Positions 13,151 to 27,300 of a stretch of 64,000 bases of DNA are shown piece by piece; the first letter of the stretch is position 1, and every line of letters starts with the position of its first letter. The notes under the pieces were generated by a model. It was not told where the DNA came from. It saw only the letters and a list, made by a program, of their open reading frames with translations, and searched no databases. The position numbers were made by a program, and so were the translations under genes. The DNA comes from Erythrocercus mccallii (taxonomy: Eukaryota > Chordata > Aves > Passeriformes > Dicruridae), in NCBI GenBank assembly GCA_013397435.1, contig VZRG01000347.1, forward strand, positions 496,001-560,000. The letters are read 5' to 3'.

Positions 13151-16100
13151 TCCCCAGTATTTGAAAGTGATTGCTGCATGCATCAGCATTTGATTAAGAG
13201 ATTGCCCCAAGAAGATCATTCTTATGTGCCAAATGATCTACCCATAAAAATAAAAGTTTCCTAATAATCTTTTGGTATTTTAGCATCAGCTAATTTTCTG
13301 CTGAGGAGAGCAGAATGTGATTAAAGCAACAGAAAACATTTTATGGTATGACAGGTGGTCATAAAATTATATTAGCATCTAAATGACAAAAATGAAACCT
13401 TTCCTTTCCTGGTCTGAGAATGTCAGAAAGTGAAGCATCAGGATTCATCCTCTCCTCCCATTTCCCATGGGCTATATTTTACTTTAAAAACAGCTGTTAA
13501 TTCTGTCTCACAAATTATGAAGTATCTAAAAGAGAGTGTCATGACTCGCTGTAGATACCACTAGAAAACATTTTCCATCTGTGTGACATATTTTAAAAAA
13601 GCCCTTGGCCACTCAGAGAGCCAGCTCTGGGAACTTAGTAGGATGGTTTTGTTCTCTTGTTAACTAAGAATCAACTCTAGGGAGTGTTGAGATCACCGTG
13701 GTATTTATTTTAAATGAGTGATTGAATGATTCCTGAGCTGCTCTTCTGGAAAATGAAACAAACCCCTGCTTTAGAGGTCACCTCTAATTAGAGATCAAAA
13801 AATAACTGCAGATAACTTCATCAAAAATATAAATAACGCATCAGTACTAGTCCAGTGGCTTTGTCTTATAATTAGTCCTGTACAAAGGCTCCTTGAAGTC
13901 AAATGACAGTTGGGTCTCCTGCCTCAAACTTCACAAACGAACCAATAGTTTCAAGCTGATGCTCCCTTTGAACTGCTCTCCCAGGATAAATTACTGATGG
14001 CCTAAATGTTACATTTACATTTATTATTCTCTATTACCAAGAACATGTGAAGCTGCAAAAGATTAAAGCAGCAATTACTGAAGTTAGAACATTGGAAATG
14101 AAGTTCAAACACCAGAAATTAATGTTTAGGAAAACAGAAAAGACAATCACCTGAGGCCAGTTCTAACTAAATAAAATCAGAGGGCATTTACAGGTGAACA
14201 TTTCTGTGCTCGTGAATTTTTGAGTGAACTGCCAGCAGCTTTGGCAGTTGGGTTTGGATGCAGTCTAGATAAGGCCTTAGCATTCTCAGACTTCAAGGGA
14301 GAAGGCATCAAAGGGAATGAACTTGTCCTAGCAGTTGTTCTTCAGGAAAGGCTTCATAAGTGTTACTGAAGTTGTTGATTTTACTTTATTTTTTTTTAAT
14401 CTTGGTTATCTTTCTGGTTTGCTTTTTTGTTTTCTCTGTTTCATAAATTGCTGTTTTGTTCAGTTCTTGGATTTGTTGTCCTTGAAAGACAAAACTCAGT
14501 TCACTGAGTCCCAGTCAGTTTCATTGGGTTTTCTCAGTGTTGGAAGGAGAGCATGAAAATGGGAGATGTTCAGAGAAAGAGCAGGGAATTGTTTGGAGCA
14601 TGTTTGGGTCTCTTTACACTCTAAGCTGTTCCCGTGTTGTCTGCAGCTCCACAGAGAAGGAATTCATCCAGGCTCTGTGTATGGAATGCAATGCATCAGG
14701 GCAGGGACGGCACCCAGCCTGCCCAGCAGGGGAAATGCACCCTGCTGCAAGTGCAAACCTGTGCTCAGCCTTCCCCAAACATTCTGGGACTCCGGAAAAC
14801 TTGCAGAAAAGGCAGTTCTGCCTTTGCAGAGAGTGGCTGCACAGGGGGAGCAGAGCAGTTGCCATGCCTTGGGCTGATGAGCAGAAATTGGGCTGGTGCA
14901 GTGCCAGTGTGTGGCTGTTGTCTGCTCCAGCCCCACACTGATGGGGGCTCGCACAGTGGCCACTAATGGGGTTGTTTTTCAAACACTTCTATTCACCCTT
15001 AAAATGATAAAATTAAGCTCTCATAGTTATTAAGAGCTAAAAATAATGATTTGCTCGCACTCTGCATTGTAGTAGCAGGCGCAGCAGAATATTGATCTGC
15101 ACTCTGTATCATATTATATTTACAATAGGGCCTGATCGATGTGCTATTTCTGAACCCACGGCTCTCCTGTGTATGAAATTGGGGTATTTTATTGTAAAAC
15201 TAATGTACATGGACAAATCACAACAGTGTCGTCCAGGGTGCTGCATATGAGCTGGATGAAGCAATGAAAAGGTCAGCTTTGTATCTTTTCTCATTTTCAA
15301 ATGGGCTTGAAATTTTATTTTTTTTTTAGTCTAGTAAACAGAAACACCAGTGAAAGGAAACAGAAACACAGTGCAAGCAGCACTGTATAAAAGCAGGGTA
15401 AGAGACATTCCTTATCACACAAACCTTGCTGACATACAGACAAAAGCAGGATCAGAAAGTGATGAAAGCAATGAAATGACCTTTCTCAGGTCACCAAAAA
15501 CGGCAGCTACAACTTTGAGGATAGACCACTTTTCTTATCCAGGGTATGAGTTTATTTTATTATTTAATCACCCAGTGATGTAAGTGGAAAGTCTTGGGGT
15601 TTGCTAAGATACATCAAGAGGATAATTTTGAGAATATCAATGGAGTTAAAGTTATGCTGTGCTAAAACAGTGAGGAGAAAGTTTGCTCTATAATTTTTAT
15701 TGAGTATTTTCTCTTTAAGGGAATAAAGTGCTATCATCCCAGTGTTTGTGCCACCATAACAACTGCTTAAGACACTCAGTCTCCAAAGCACTGTCAATAA
15801 CGGCCAGAAATAAGAATTTAACAGAGAGAATATATTGCTATTGAGGGTCATGGTTGCAACTATCATGCTGTATAGATGTAGATGCTCCCCAAAAGAGATA
15901 ACAGAGTGATTGAAGAGGGTATTTCAGTTGTTCTCCACTCCAGTTCTAATAGGTATGAAAAGAGATTAAGGCTAACGCTGATGCACTGAAAAAAAGTCTT
16001 TTGGGGACTCTTTTAAAAATTGATTTTGAAAGTAAATCCCAATGTGTGTATAAATATGTCTGTTTCTGGCTTGTCTGTCTTCTTTCATTCATATGAGTTT

Positions 16101-17572
16101 CAGTCAGTCTGGTTTATTGTTATGTTGAACAAATAATAATAGTATTAAAATGTCAATTTGGGTTCATAAATTTGCTGTAACTTTTGAGACATATCTTAAT
16201 TTTCTGAATAGCCAAAGCCATCTTTTGTAACTGTCTATATGTAAGTGTATTTTCTTATTTAAAATCCCCACCTATTCCTACAGTACTCACTTAAAATTGC
16301 AACCAATACTGCAATCCTGAGTGAATTCCTGCTGACCATCCAAACTGCATGTGACAAACCTGATCCAAAGAGGTTTTCTTGTTGAGAGGATAATTGCCAT
16401 ATGCATGAAAAACTCCAGATGTTTGGGTGGGAGAAGTGGGGTTTGAAGGTCCTTGAGACCTGTTTGGCACAAGTGTGATGTGGAAGCTACATCTAACCTG
16501 TGCCCAGGGCAAATGTGCAGATTCTGATCTAGGCTGCTTGGAGCTGACAACTAAATTCTAATTTCTTGTGGACTATCAAAGTCTAAAGAAAAGTAAGGAG
16601 CATTTTTAGGTGCCTCTGTTTTGGTTTAGGCACACAATTCAAGGTTCACATCCTAAGAATAAAAATGCACAATACAACTCAGACTCGAAAGGAGCTGAGA
16701 GACAGGAATGGTGGTGTTTCAAAGATTATTTAAGCTATTGCCCTGCAACTGTGGATGCTGTTGGGAAAGGAGCTCTGAGTAGCAAGTTCTTCTGTGTGGC
16801 TAATGAGCCTTTTCCTGAAATAAGAAGGTTAAAGCTTCAGAAAAAATGTAGCTGTAGGAACCCAGTGTTGCTAAAGAAATGTGCATAAACTAAACAGGTT
16901 TAGAAAAGGAAGTATGACTCTTTTCAGAAGAAAACATATAGAAATGAAGAGAAGTTGTTGATATTTGCATTTTTAAATATTCTCTTTCCTAAATCACCCA
17001 AAGTATTTGCTCAGACATTAGCAAAAGCTTGTATATACAAAAGTGCTATCATATAAACTATGAAGTTCAGGTAATATAAACTGTAAACTACCTGGCTTCA
17101 GAATTAAACAAATACGTGTTTCTGTTCACGTTGATCAGTGTTTGTTATTCGGTGTATTGCAGAACATTTGTATCATTATGCATAAGTTATACAAGAAGAC
17201 AGGCTAAATGCTGCTCAATTTAAGGAATTGATTAAATTAAAGTTAGTAGGATGGCTTCAGCAAATAAATGTAGGCAGTGTTTGACACAGAAAGTCCTTTC
17301 AAACAATTCTAAATGATATGGGTTGGTAGTTCAGCTGGTATAAATCACTATTTCCATTAGCACTATCTTCAACAGATTTATGCTGATTTATGCTTAGAGG
17401 TTCTGGCTCTGCATCTATAGTTAGTTCAATGAAATAAGGATTCTTTTCTGTATTTCTTTTTCTTCTCTAAGAAATGTATCAGAATTTAGACAAATCTATG
17501 GAACCTGTAGTATTCTAAGATATTTTATTTCCATGCAAATATAAGGAGATTAGGAATTTTGGTACTTAGGCC
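13151..17572. other. Non-coding sequence, no gene recognised; one possible regulatory block
   Basis: A G+C-richer stretch at 14537-14982 has five overlapping open frames on both strands (99 to 134 codons), which is typical of stop-poor non-coding DNA. The block at about 15001-15300, with many TTATTAA/TAATGA words and a few CpGs, is a candidate conserved element. Confidence 0.5.
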
Positions 17573-17627
17573 ACAGATATATAAATTTATATGTGTACAT
17601 ATATCTATGTATATACATACATCGAAA
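17573..17627. repeat. Imperfect TA/CA-rich microsatellite
   Basis: Interrupted TATATA, TGTACATATAT and ACATACAT units run for about 55 bp with no fixed period beyond alternating purine and pyrimidine. Confidence 0.75.
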
Positions 17628-18086
17628 TTTACAGAATTTTCACAGTTAGAAGGAGGTCAGTCAGTCCTGCTTCTAAAGGACTAGCCAAAGATTTTAATTG
17701 AAATAGTTAGATTTGTAACCATCTTCTTTCATTAATGAAACAGACTTAAATAACCCTACATAAAAGAGATACTGTCCTGAATTACTGAAACTGCAGAATA
17801 TTCTGAGTATGGAATATCCTGTAGCATCAGAATTACAGCAGTGTGCATGTGGCTGTGTGTGCTTTCACCATGCCTCAGTCTGAGATGCTCTGAAGTGCTG
17901 GATATCAAACATAATGCTGTTTGCATGAGGTGCAGGAACTCTTCCCATAACGTGCCATGGATTTTCCAGAGCATTGATGTTACCTAGAGCTTGGCATAAG
18001 CACAGGTCCCAACAGTCTGAGGAGCTCTGAATGTAAAGTTCTTGCCAATATTTTGATGTGCACAGCTTCCCACAGTTCTCTGGAGC

Positions 18087-18105
18087 AAAAAAAAAAAAAA
18101 AAAAA
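18087..18105 (+). repeat. Poly(A) tract, 19 A
   Basis: A run of 19 A follows CTGGAGC and precedes TCCACACACTC. I see no sign of a retrocopy upstream. Confidence 0.95.
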
Positions 18106-21100
18106 TCCACACACTCTACCAAATCCTTGGTAGCACTTAGTCCTCTTCATAGCCTTTTAAAAAGTCTGTCAGATCTAAGACTTCAGTTCTGGTTTGGGTT
18201 TTCTAACTGATGTAGTAATCTGCATGTTGTGCCTATTCCTTTCTCTGAAGATCACAAGACCTGATTGTAAAGTGCTCAGAGGCTACACATGTCAACTTTT
18301 CCAGCTGTACACATGATACTGAACTGGCCTCTGAATTCAGGTGCTTTGTTGCAGGAAAGGTCAAAAGCCAAATAAAACCAATTTAGATTTGACAGGTTCC
18401 AAGAATCGTTTTCTGAAATAGAAAGTAATTTATATTTTTTCCCACTTTGATTAAATCTTTCCCTGATGGCTTGTATTTTGCTTTATCTTTTTAAGTGAAA
18501 ATATTGTTCATGGCAGAAGAGAAGCCCTTAATTTTATTTAGGTTAAACACGCCTCTGGAAAAGGGCAGATCTGAAGAAAAGGCTCTGGGGAAGAGAAGGT
18601 ATTCACCTGTAACAGACAGAAACAGATTAGGCTCTTAGTACATTATTTCTTTCCCCTCACTGAAGGGCGATTGTGTAGGAAGAAATGTTTGAAGACACTT
18701 CAGCTCTTCCAGACAGTGAAGATGAGGGTCATATTTCTGATGAAAATAGAAGAGTTGGGGCATCATTCTTGCACAATGCTTAAAAGGTTGGAGAGAGTTT
18801 GAGCTAGCAGATATAACTCAGTGTGCTGGGTATGAGGTTTTGGAGGGGCTGGAGGGCTGGGCAGAGGGCGGAGGTTGATAAACAGGGCAGCAACTCTTTG
18901 ACTGGGCTGCTCTGTGCTCAGATAAAGCAGGAGAGCCCAGCAGCACTCGTCAAAACAGGCAACAGAATAGTAAATTCAAAAAAAGCCCCAGGCAAGGGCT
19001 GACCTGGAGCTGGGGAGCCCCCATCACAAATCCCTCAGAAATTGCTTTAGTTTAATTTTATTAATATCAAGTTTCCAGCCTTTGAGGCTACAGGTGAAAT
19101 GTGCATGAAAAGCCTTGCTAATGCTGCAGACAAAAATCCCCGTGCTGGGTAATTAACGCTATAGCATTTACCAGCTAAACAGACCAGTTAAGGACACAGA
19201 GAAAAAAATAACTTACAAGTCCTTGCCTACATCCTGGCACATGTCTAGAACTATTTGAAGGTTAGAAGGAAAATTCCCAAGAAATCTCATTAGGTTAATG
19301 CCGCTGCTTCTCAGCAAGCCTATGGTCCTATTCCTGGCACTACTTTTCCCAAACTGAGTTTTTGCAGTGGCAGACAAGACTTTATCAACCTTCAAGGCAG
19401 CAGTGGACAAAGGAAAGGGACTGTGGTGGCAAACTTAACTGTAAGCAGGAAGTTCTGAACAGAGAAAAGTGAGGAAGTTTCTATTTAGGAGATGGGGGAG
19501 GACTTTCAGCTCATTTGGTAGCTCTTAGCTTCACCCTAAATACAGACTTGCATCTTTCTCACTAGAAGATCTTACAGCCCTGTGCTGCATCTTCTCATTA
19601 GGTGGCAAAAAAGCAGCCTTCTCATGAAGTGGTGATCTGATAGAGAGCCAGGATCTGTTCTCTCTGAAAGGAGCAGCAGTGTCCATCCCTCTCTGGGTGG
19701 TGCAGGAGAGGGATCCAGGGTGAGGAGAGCACCACCTGCACAGCCATGGAGGCTGCAGGAGGATGTAATCAAACCCCTCACGTGGAAAACTCTGAGGAAG
19801 TGCTTTTGTGAAAATGTGCTGTTTTTTGAGAAGTGTGTCCAAAAAGGCAAATGGTATCTGAGCAGCTTCCCTGCATGTGTCAGTATCCACATTTGCTGAT
19901 AAATGTTTCATGAGAGGCAGTAACATGCACTTGCATTCTCGGGGCATTTGCTCTGTTCCTTTAACATAACTGGCAATAATGTTCTGCATCAAGAGATGCT
20001 GCTCTACTTAGGTGGAACTGCTATGTTCAAAATGAATTTGTAGGATCCCTGTTGTCAAGCAAGCAGGATATTCTACTGTTGTAATACTAAAACTCAAATG
20101 TGATCTGACTGTACAGAACAAGAATTATGTCTTGTTGACAGTTTTGGCTTGGACTTGAGGATAAAACACTGCAAAATGTTTGTTCAGGCCGAGGTGACTA
20201 ATATGAGTTGATATAAACCACACACAGAAATAGATTTTAAAAAACTCAACCAGAACACAGATCTTTGTTTTATCTTTTGTGTTTTATGGATTCAAGGAAT
20301 CTTTTCTTTCTGCTGGAAAGGGCTAGACTTGACAGCCTCTGTAACAAAAAGGCATCAAATAATCTCTCTAATTGCTCTAATTATTTCTGTGATCTTACAA
20401 AAAATAGACTGACGGCAAGTAACTACACCGTACCCTGTATAGAAAATGTAACATTTTTTTCAGGTTACTGCTGTAAATATAATCAGAAGTAATCATTTGA
20501 GCTGTGATAGGCAAAGAGACATCTTCAGGTAAAGGAATACCTCTTACTAAGCAGTTAATTTATGAGTATACACTGGATATAACTAGGTAAGGCATAGTAG
20601 CTTTGATTTAACTTGTAGGGGCATCCTGCCATTGCCCTAAAAAAAGAGAATGGGATGGGAAATGGTTCCTGTAAACCAACCATGAGGGTTTTGACAATCC
20701 CATATCCCTTTCTAGCTTTAGTTAAAGTCAATGCCGTGCAGAAGCACACATGCTTTAGGGAGCTTTTTGCCTGGGATACTTGGTAGGTTAATGAGGACCA
20801 GGTTCAAACCTTTGGTCCATCTCAGAGCAAAGATGAATTTAGACCTCTGACTTGTCACTGAGTAGACTTTTGCTGAACTGTTGTTACTTTGAGAGAAAGT
20901 TCCTCTGTCCACAAGCACAGTAAAACAAATGAAAATTCTTCTGGTTCAGATTCTATTATTTATTCCCAGTATGTCACAATTTGACATAATGATGTTGTTG
21001 CTGTACTACAAATACAGACATCTATAGATGTGCCATTTTGGGCATAAAGTCATCAGCATATGTATACATTATTAATATTAGCGTAGAGGTCTGGAAGGAA

Positions 21101-24100
21101 GTTGTATATCAGTACAGTAAATAATAATTCACAATCCAAATGCATTTTATTAGTGGAATATTACTACACACGAGAAATTTACTTCTAGTGCAAAAATATC
21201 TCTCTTGTGACTTCTTCCCTCACACCCCCACAGTTTTTATCACAGATACAGTGATTTCTGTTCATACCAGGGAGAAAACCATATGCTTTGAGAGCAGTGA
21301 TCTTTTTGACCTCTGTATGGGACTTCCTGAAGCAATGTGGTCCAGGAGAGTGACTCGTGTGTAGCTCAGCAGCAAGAAATCCTGTGTGCTCAGGAACACC
21401 AGCATCAATACACGGTGGTGTGCAGCTTGCATCATGTTTGTGAGCTGGCTAGGCTGAGATGGAGGGAGAGAGGAAACAGTATTTTGGCACTATTTTATTC
21501 TTTTTTTAAATCCCTTCTTAACACCAGAACAAACTCAGGCTTGGATATAAATATCACTTTAAGGAATGGGCTGTTTGCAAGTAGAGACTGGTTTGGTCTT
21601 CACTAGGAATTTGAATGTCAGATGCCAGTGGATGTGTGTAGTCTTACTGAAGGAGTAGATATCTAAATATTGAGATATTTCTAGCCCGCTGTTAATCAGG
21701 GGCATAGAAGATGCTGGAAATTTTCTGCTCATGCCACACTGAGACATTTTCCATCTACTTATTGATTAGTTCAATTTATTTCACTTGTCTCCTGAGCACT
21801 GAATGTTTTCCAGAATCTGAAGAGTATCTTTAGCATATCTAAAATTTGTCAAAATATCAATGATGTGATGGTATATCTTTTACCTAGTGAAGCTTTAAAT
21901 CAATTTTTCCCTAGCCTGAGATACCATCTAAAAACAGTGTTCATTTTCACACAACAAAAACCTGATAAGAACTTGCAGCAACTGGTTTTAGTGCTCGATT
22001 TTTTTAAAAAAATTTTTTTTTTTTTTTTTTGCAACAGCTGAAAACTAGGCTTAGTGGGCCAAGGAAGAAGGCTCATTTCAGAGTCATGAAAATAGGTTTT
22101 TGTTGAAGTCAGGTCTCTCATTTCAGTGGGAAGTTGCACCTGCTTCCTCCAAGTACAAAACTGTGCCCAGGACTTCTGACAGTCTCTTAGTGCTCACCAA
22201 TTACTGAGATCAAACTCCAGAAAACAAGTTCATCTCTTGAAGTGCAAGTTCCACATATTCTTTCTCAAATGTACAATGGGTCTGCTGCTGGTGTTTAGTC
22301 TGGAAGATAACTCTAAGGTGGAGCTCCATCCAAATAATGCAGTTTTGATACCTCCTTCAGTGACGGTGATGCTCAAAAAAGAAAGAGAAGATTAAACTTT
22401 CCAAAGCTCCTAAACTGATCAGAAAGAACTCCGTATTCTTGGTGGCCTTTCTTGGTGAGTTGCTGTTTTACAGGAGCTGTAATGCGTGTTTGAATGAAGT
22501 CAGGCTGTCCTTTTTGCCAAACTGAACTTGTAGGCAGGCTCCCCAGGCAGAGAGAGCGCACCTCGGTGACAGGGCTGCAGGACAGGCGTGCTCTCATTGC
22601 CTGTGCTGAAAGTGACTGAGGAGGAACGAAGGAGGATCTCTTTGAACGCTAATATCATCTTTCATCTCGTTGGCCATGCCAGCTTCTATAGCTCGTTAAG
22701 GATGGGAAAAGATAGGATTCACCAGATGCCTGCAGAGCCAGCCGGCAGATGCGATACTTTCTCCCTAGCCCACATGTGCATTAGGGGAATTTTTCTTGGG
22801 TAAAAAATGGTCAAAAGCTGCAATTATGCATGATTTGAATATGAACAGATATCTTCCTGCAGCAGTGGAGATTCATTGTGGCACAAATACTCTTCTAAAT
22901 ATGCAGAAGTCTTTTACTTTAAAGTAAAATGTTTAAAATAACAGGAAATATTGCAGTCGTCGGTCCATGTTTCTTTTCCGAAACCAAAGGCAGCCAGAGC
23001 TTACCCAATAGTGAATGAAAGGCACGTGAGTCTAAGACTTTTCAGTCCTGAAACACGTGTCACTGGAAGTCACTTCTTCAAAGGTTTCTCTGTATAACAG
23101 AAAGGACCTCACAACTGCAGAGATTTCTTCTCCCTTTGGGAGTGGACAAAGTGATCTAAGGTGCTGTGAAATAACCTCCCCCTTGTTCCCATACAACAAA
23201 GAGGTTTTCGGAGTTTTTTATACAATCTAACACATCCCAGAGTCTAGGCTTGCTCTAATTCAAACCCTACCTGGTCCTTAAGGTGTAACCCTGGTCACAA
23301 TTATTATTCTTTTACATCATCTTTCCCTCGACTCGTGGCAGATCTGATTCTGCACAATGTAAACAGCACTAAGCTTCCATTCATGTCTTGTTAAAAACAG
23401 ACATATTGTTAGTTTATATAAAAGTGCATTTGTTTGTGAAGGATGAATAAATTCTGTTTATTTGTATTTACTGTGCTCAGTTGCATAGCAGAAAGATTTT
23501 TTTTTCTTTTTAACTGGTTATTTTTAATCTAACTGTTTAGGTTCACTATGAACTAATAGCCATTTTGTTTTATTTAGTAAATAATTAGAGATTTCCTGGT
23601 TAGCTTTTGAGAGACAAATCTGATTCAGCTCTAGTTACCAGACTGAGTTAGAGCTAGCATTGGGAGCTCATTGGTATGCAATTTAAGCTGTGATTATTAT
23701 GGTGTCAATGGTGATGAATCTTCCTGGATAAAATAAGTGTTGTATTACATAATACAAAGACAGGTGGATAACAGATTAGTACATCCACTCCCCTTTCCCA
23801 GGAGCCATGGAAGGGGATTCCAAGCTATTAATCAGAAGGACCTTTGGCAGGGCGTGTGCTTTAGAAACTGGGAGATGTATGGCAAATTGAAGCATTTCAA
23901 GACTGAATACAGATGTTTATTTCATATCATGTCGCCGCACTAAATCCTTTTTATATACACTTCAGCATTGCCAAGCAAATTATTTAAGGTTTTTGAGATC
24001 CAGAACTGGTAGGTGCAATGCTGATTGCTTGCCTTTGGCTCTGATTTTTATACAGAAAGTTGAATCCAGCAGTGGCCCAGTCTGAGAGATGTGAAAGCAC

Positions 24101-24280
24101 CACTGCACATTCAGATAACAGAGAATAACCATGTTCTGTCTTGATGTGTGTTAGATGTAATATATGAAGGTTGGGGTTGAATGGTTTAAAGATTTTGTAT
24201 TATTTTATTTTTTTAATCAAGGCTTAAAAATGGATTAAACTGTGTGAGAGCAAATTGGTGCTGAAGGAGAGCATGGGTCA
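18106..24280. other. Non-coding sequence, no gene recognised
   Basis: A minus-strand open frame of 153 codons (19531-19992) overlaps a second minus frame of 106 codons. Neither has recognisable domains. Apart from the homopolymer block at 21999-22030, I see nothing I can name. Confidence 0.55.
21999..22030. repeat. T7-A7-T18 homopolymer block
   Basis: Seven T, then seven A, then eighteen T with no interruption. The A7 can pair with either T flank, so the tract is self-complementary. Its exact length is probably uncertain in the assembly. Confidence 0.95.
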
Positions 24281-24335
24281 ATAATTAGAGCAGAGGCCTG
24301 GGATTCAGGAGCACTCTGCTTGCTCTTTGTTCCTT
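24281..24335 (+). repeat. Possible ancient MIR-type SINE fragment
   Basis: TTAGAGCAGAGGCCTGGGAT followed by TCAGGAGCA resembles the tRNA-derived part of MIR SINEs (a TAGAGCACAGGACTGGGA-type block then GTCAGGAGACC). A weaker match continues into AATAAATCAC. MIR copies do survive in bird genomes, but the similarity is short and by eye only. Confidence 0.25.
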
Positions 24336-27300
24336 TTCCTTTGATTTGAATAAATCACGTGGGGCTGGATATGGGATTTCTGAGAAACACCGAGGAAAGT
24401 TAGACTCCAGCTTGGATTTTGTCTTCTCTCTTCTATCTCTGTGCGGTGTTACCTTTTGTATGAAGAGGATTTTAATACTTCCCTGCCTCAAAACAATACA
24501 GGTCTTTCAAAACCTGTATTTCTGTGGTGCACACAAGCCTTTGAGATCTTCAGCTTTGAATGACAATATCATTAAAAAACAGTGTACCAAGATCTTAAAA
24601 AAATAATTAGGGCGGAAATATTCCATCACTTCTCTTTAATTTCATTTAATTTCTTCAAGTAAGATTCTCCATTTGGTACCAGTTTTTACTGACTCTGTCT
24701 TTTCCAGGGAAATTGTCATCATGTTTTACCAATTTAAGTATTTAAACTATGAACATTTATGTAACATAGAATATGTGATCTTAGTTGTACATTGTATGTG
24801 TCATGGTGTTTATTCAGGGCGTGTCTGTGGGCTTGTGCTTAGATTTATCCCATTTCAATTATTCAGGATGTTAGGGAGAAAAAAATTTGAGATTGCCTAA
24901 GGACTCAAGTTCAGGGTGCCAGGGACTCAAGTTTGGCATTTTCTTGGTTATCATGCTGCTAATTAAAGAAATTAAAGGCTTGTAGAGAGTGAGTAACTCT
25001 TCCTGCTGTTTAAAACAAGCAATCTGCAGTGCATGGCAGTGACTGCCGATGATTAGGGATTCATCTGTGGTAGCAGACAGCTCACTTTATAACTACCTGC
25101 CTATGCCTCTTGCTTTTTAAACAGCCCTCGCGTAGATCCACCTTTTAGCAGCTCTTGGCAAACACCACAACAGCTACTGCTCCTCTTATCTTACTCTGGG
25201 CTTGGTTATTCTTACCCAGACTGTGTTTGTGATGGCAGCGTCATCCAAACCCATGGAACCACCCCAGGTGAAAGGCACTGTGCAGTAACTGAATACAGCT
25301 GCTCCACAAATTAAACACTTTTTTTTTCTGTCCAGGAAGTTGAAAAAGGAGCATTAGAAGGTGTCTGAAAAATTTGAGTAATTTCTGTCCCTATTGAAAG
25401 AAGAAATAGAGGTAATGTTTCCCACTATTTTATATTCTTTGTTTCCATTCCCCATCAGGACTGGCAAACAAAAGCAAGCAATAATTAAAAAATAGCAGAT
25501 CAAAAATTATTTCAGCTATTACTCACTAAAAAATATTTTCAGTCTACTTTTTGGGAAATGTCACCATCAGCTTCTACCTAATTTGGCTTCTCTATCTCCT
25601 CCTCACGGCTGAGCTCAGTACTGTTTTCTGAGCTGGAGGAACATCTCAGTACTGTGTCTTCTGCAGCATTGCCTCAGCAGTCAAACATTATCAGGCAATT
25701 ATTCTGGCATATTTGCTTTGACGTAAGTTCAGTACAATAAAGTAGTACAAGGTTAAAGACATCATAGGTGTAATGGACTTGTCAAACCCTATAAGGAATT
25801 TGCGTAATTCTGTGCCTCACCCATCTCATGAGGATGTAAAAAGCTGCCAATTCCACAGCAGGGACTGAGTGGGCTGGAGTATGCCCTTATTAAAATTCTT
25901 ATTGTACCTTTAGCTGAGTTGGTGTTTTTTTCTATTTTGGCTGGCTTTGACCACTCAGTGAAAGCTAAATTGAAATGATGTTATGTGTTTTGGCTTGGGC
26001 ACAAAATTCTGATTCTGTTACATTCTGAGTTTTGGGATGAAATGTCAAAACCTTCAACTTTTAATTTAACAAGAATCTTGGGGTGTTTTGTCATAGTAAC
26101 AGCACAGACCAATGTTCTCCAGATCCTGTGGCTGCAGCAGAGCTGGGAAAGCTCACTCACTCACATGGCTGATCCTTGCAGCTGCATCCCAAGCCAAAGT
26201 CCTGCCAAGTCAAAAAGTCAATGGCATCACTTTCTTCACAGAATCTAGATAGAGGAAGAATAACAGTCAAAACTGAGGCTGTTGGAAGTGGTTGACATTG
26301 CCCCATGAAACAAAGGGACATGCAAGTCGCTGGGGCAGGGAGGAGTGCAGTGGTATGTGTTTTTTAATGAGGATTGAAATGAAGTTACATAATCAGCTAC
26401 AAACCTAGCTGATTCCCAAAACAGAGAGGTATTGAAGTGAAGCAGATACTGAGCAGCTGTAGGCATTTTCAGTGATGTGACTTTCAAAAAGCTCGAATTA
26501 AACATCAAATGCTATGGAAGAAACATAGTGATGATCCACTGCTGCTGGGAAAATTTCACTGCATCATCTTTCTGCTTGGCATGATGGCTAGAGGGGGTTT
26601 TGGAGGTGTGGGGTTCCCTTCCCCTACTATCAGTGATTCCAAGTTGTATCTGTAGCTGAATGCCTTTGCTCTTATGGCTTTCATTTGAGGATGAAAGAGG
26701 TGCTTTTTCTTTTACAGGTTACATTTTTTAAAATAAAACTATTAACATGCCCTAGATGTCCACTTACATCTCACATGGCTGACATCCAGAGATGCTTAAA
26801 AGACTTACACAGTGGTCAAAGCTGAAGATGCCCCTGATGTAGACATAAAGTCTGCATTCCTCCATTTTGCTCTGTAAAGCAGCCCATTTAAACTAGAACA
26901 GAGAGTCCTTAATGCAGCGGCACTATAGATGCTGGCAGCTGAAACAAGGAAGCTGCCCATGGAAAAAGGTTAAGATTTACTTTGTTGCCATTGTGTAATT
27001 CCTCCAGGCAGGCATAGACCGCAATGAGGCGAGTGCAGTGGTAGGACCAGGCAAGGAACACAATGGGCAAAAGCAGCCCAAGTCTCAGGGGTGTCAGTCA
27101 AAGCCCTTTCCCAGTTGCTTCGTTTTGGGGAGTGGAATCAGACATAAAAGAGCAAATTGTGTCCTATGTTTCTGAGCTGTCAATAATTGCAACTATTGCT
27201 ACCTCAGCAAGGTGAGAAGCACTTCTTTCCAAAAGTACTTTTCCCTTTCTGATTTTTAGGTTATTTGGTGATCTCTACAAACACAGCAATTCTTTTTTCT

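Noticed and set aside
14537..14982. Five overlapping frames as a coding locus
   Set aside because: Frames on both strands of similar length are the pattern of stop-poor non-coding DNA. No one frame stands out.
18060..18105. Processed pseudogene tail at the A19 run
   Set aside because: No polyadenylation signal or coding-like sequence upstream.
19531..19992. 153-codon minus-strand frame as a gene
   Set aside because: A second frame of 106 codons overlaps it on the same strand, and neither shows motifs.
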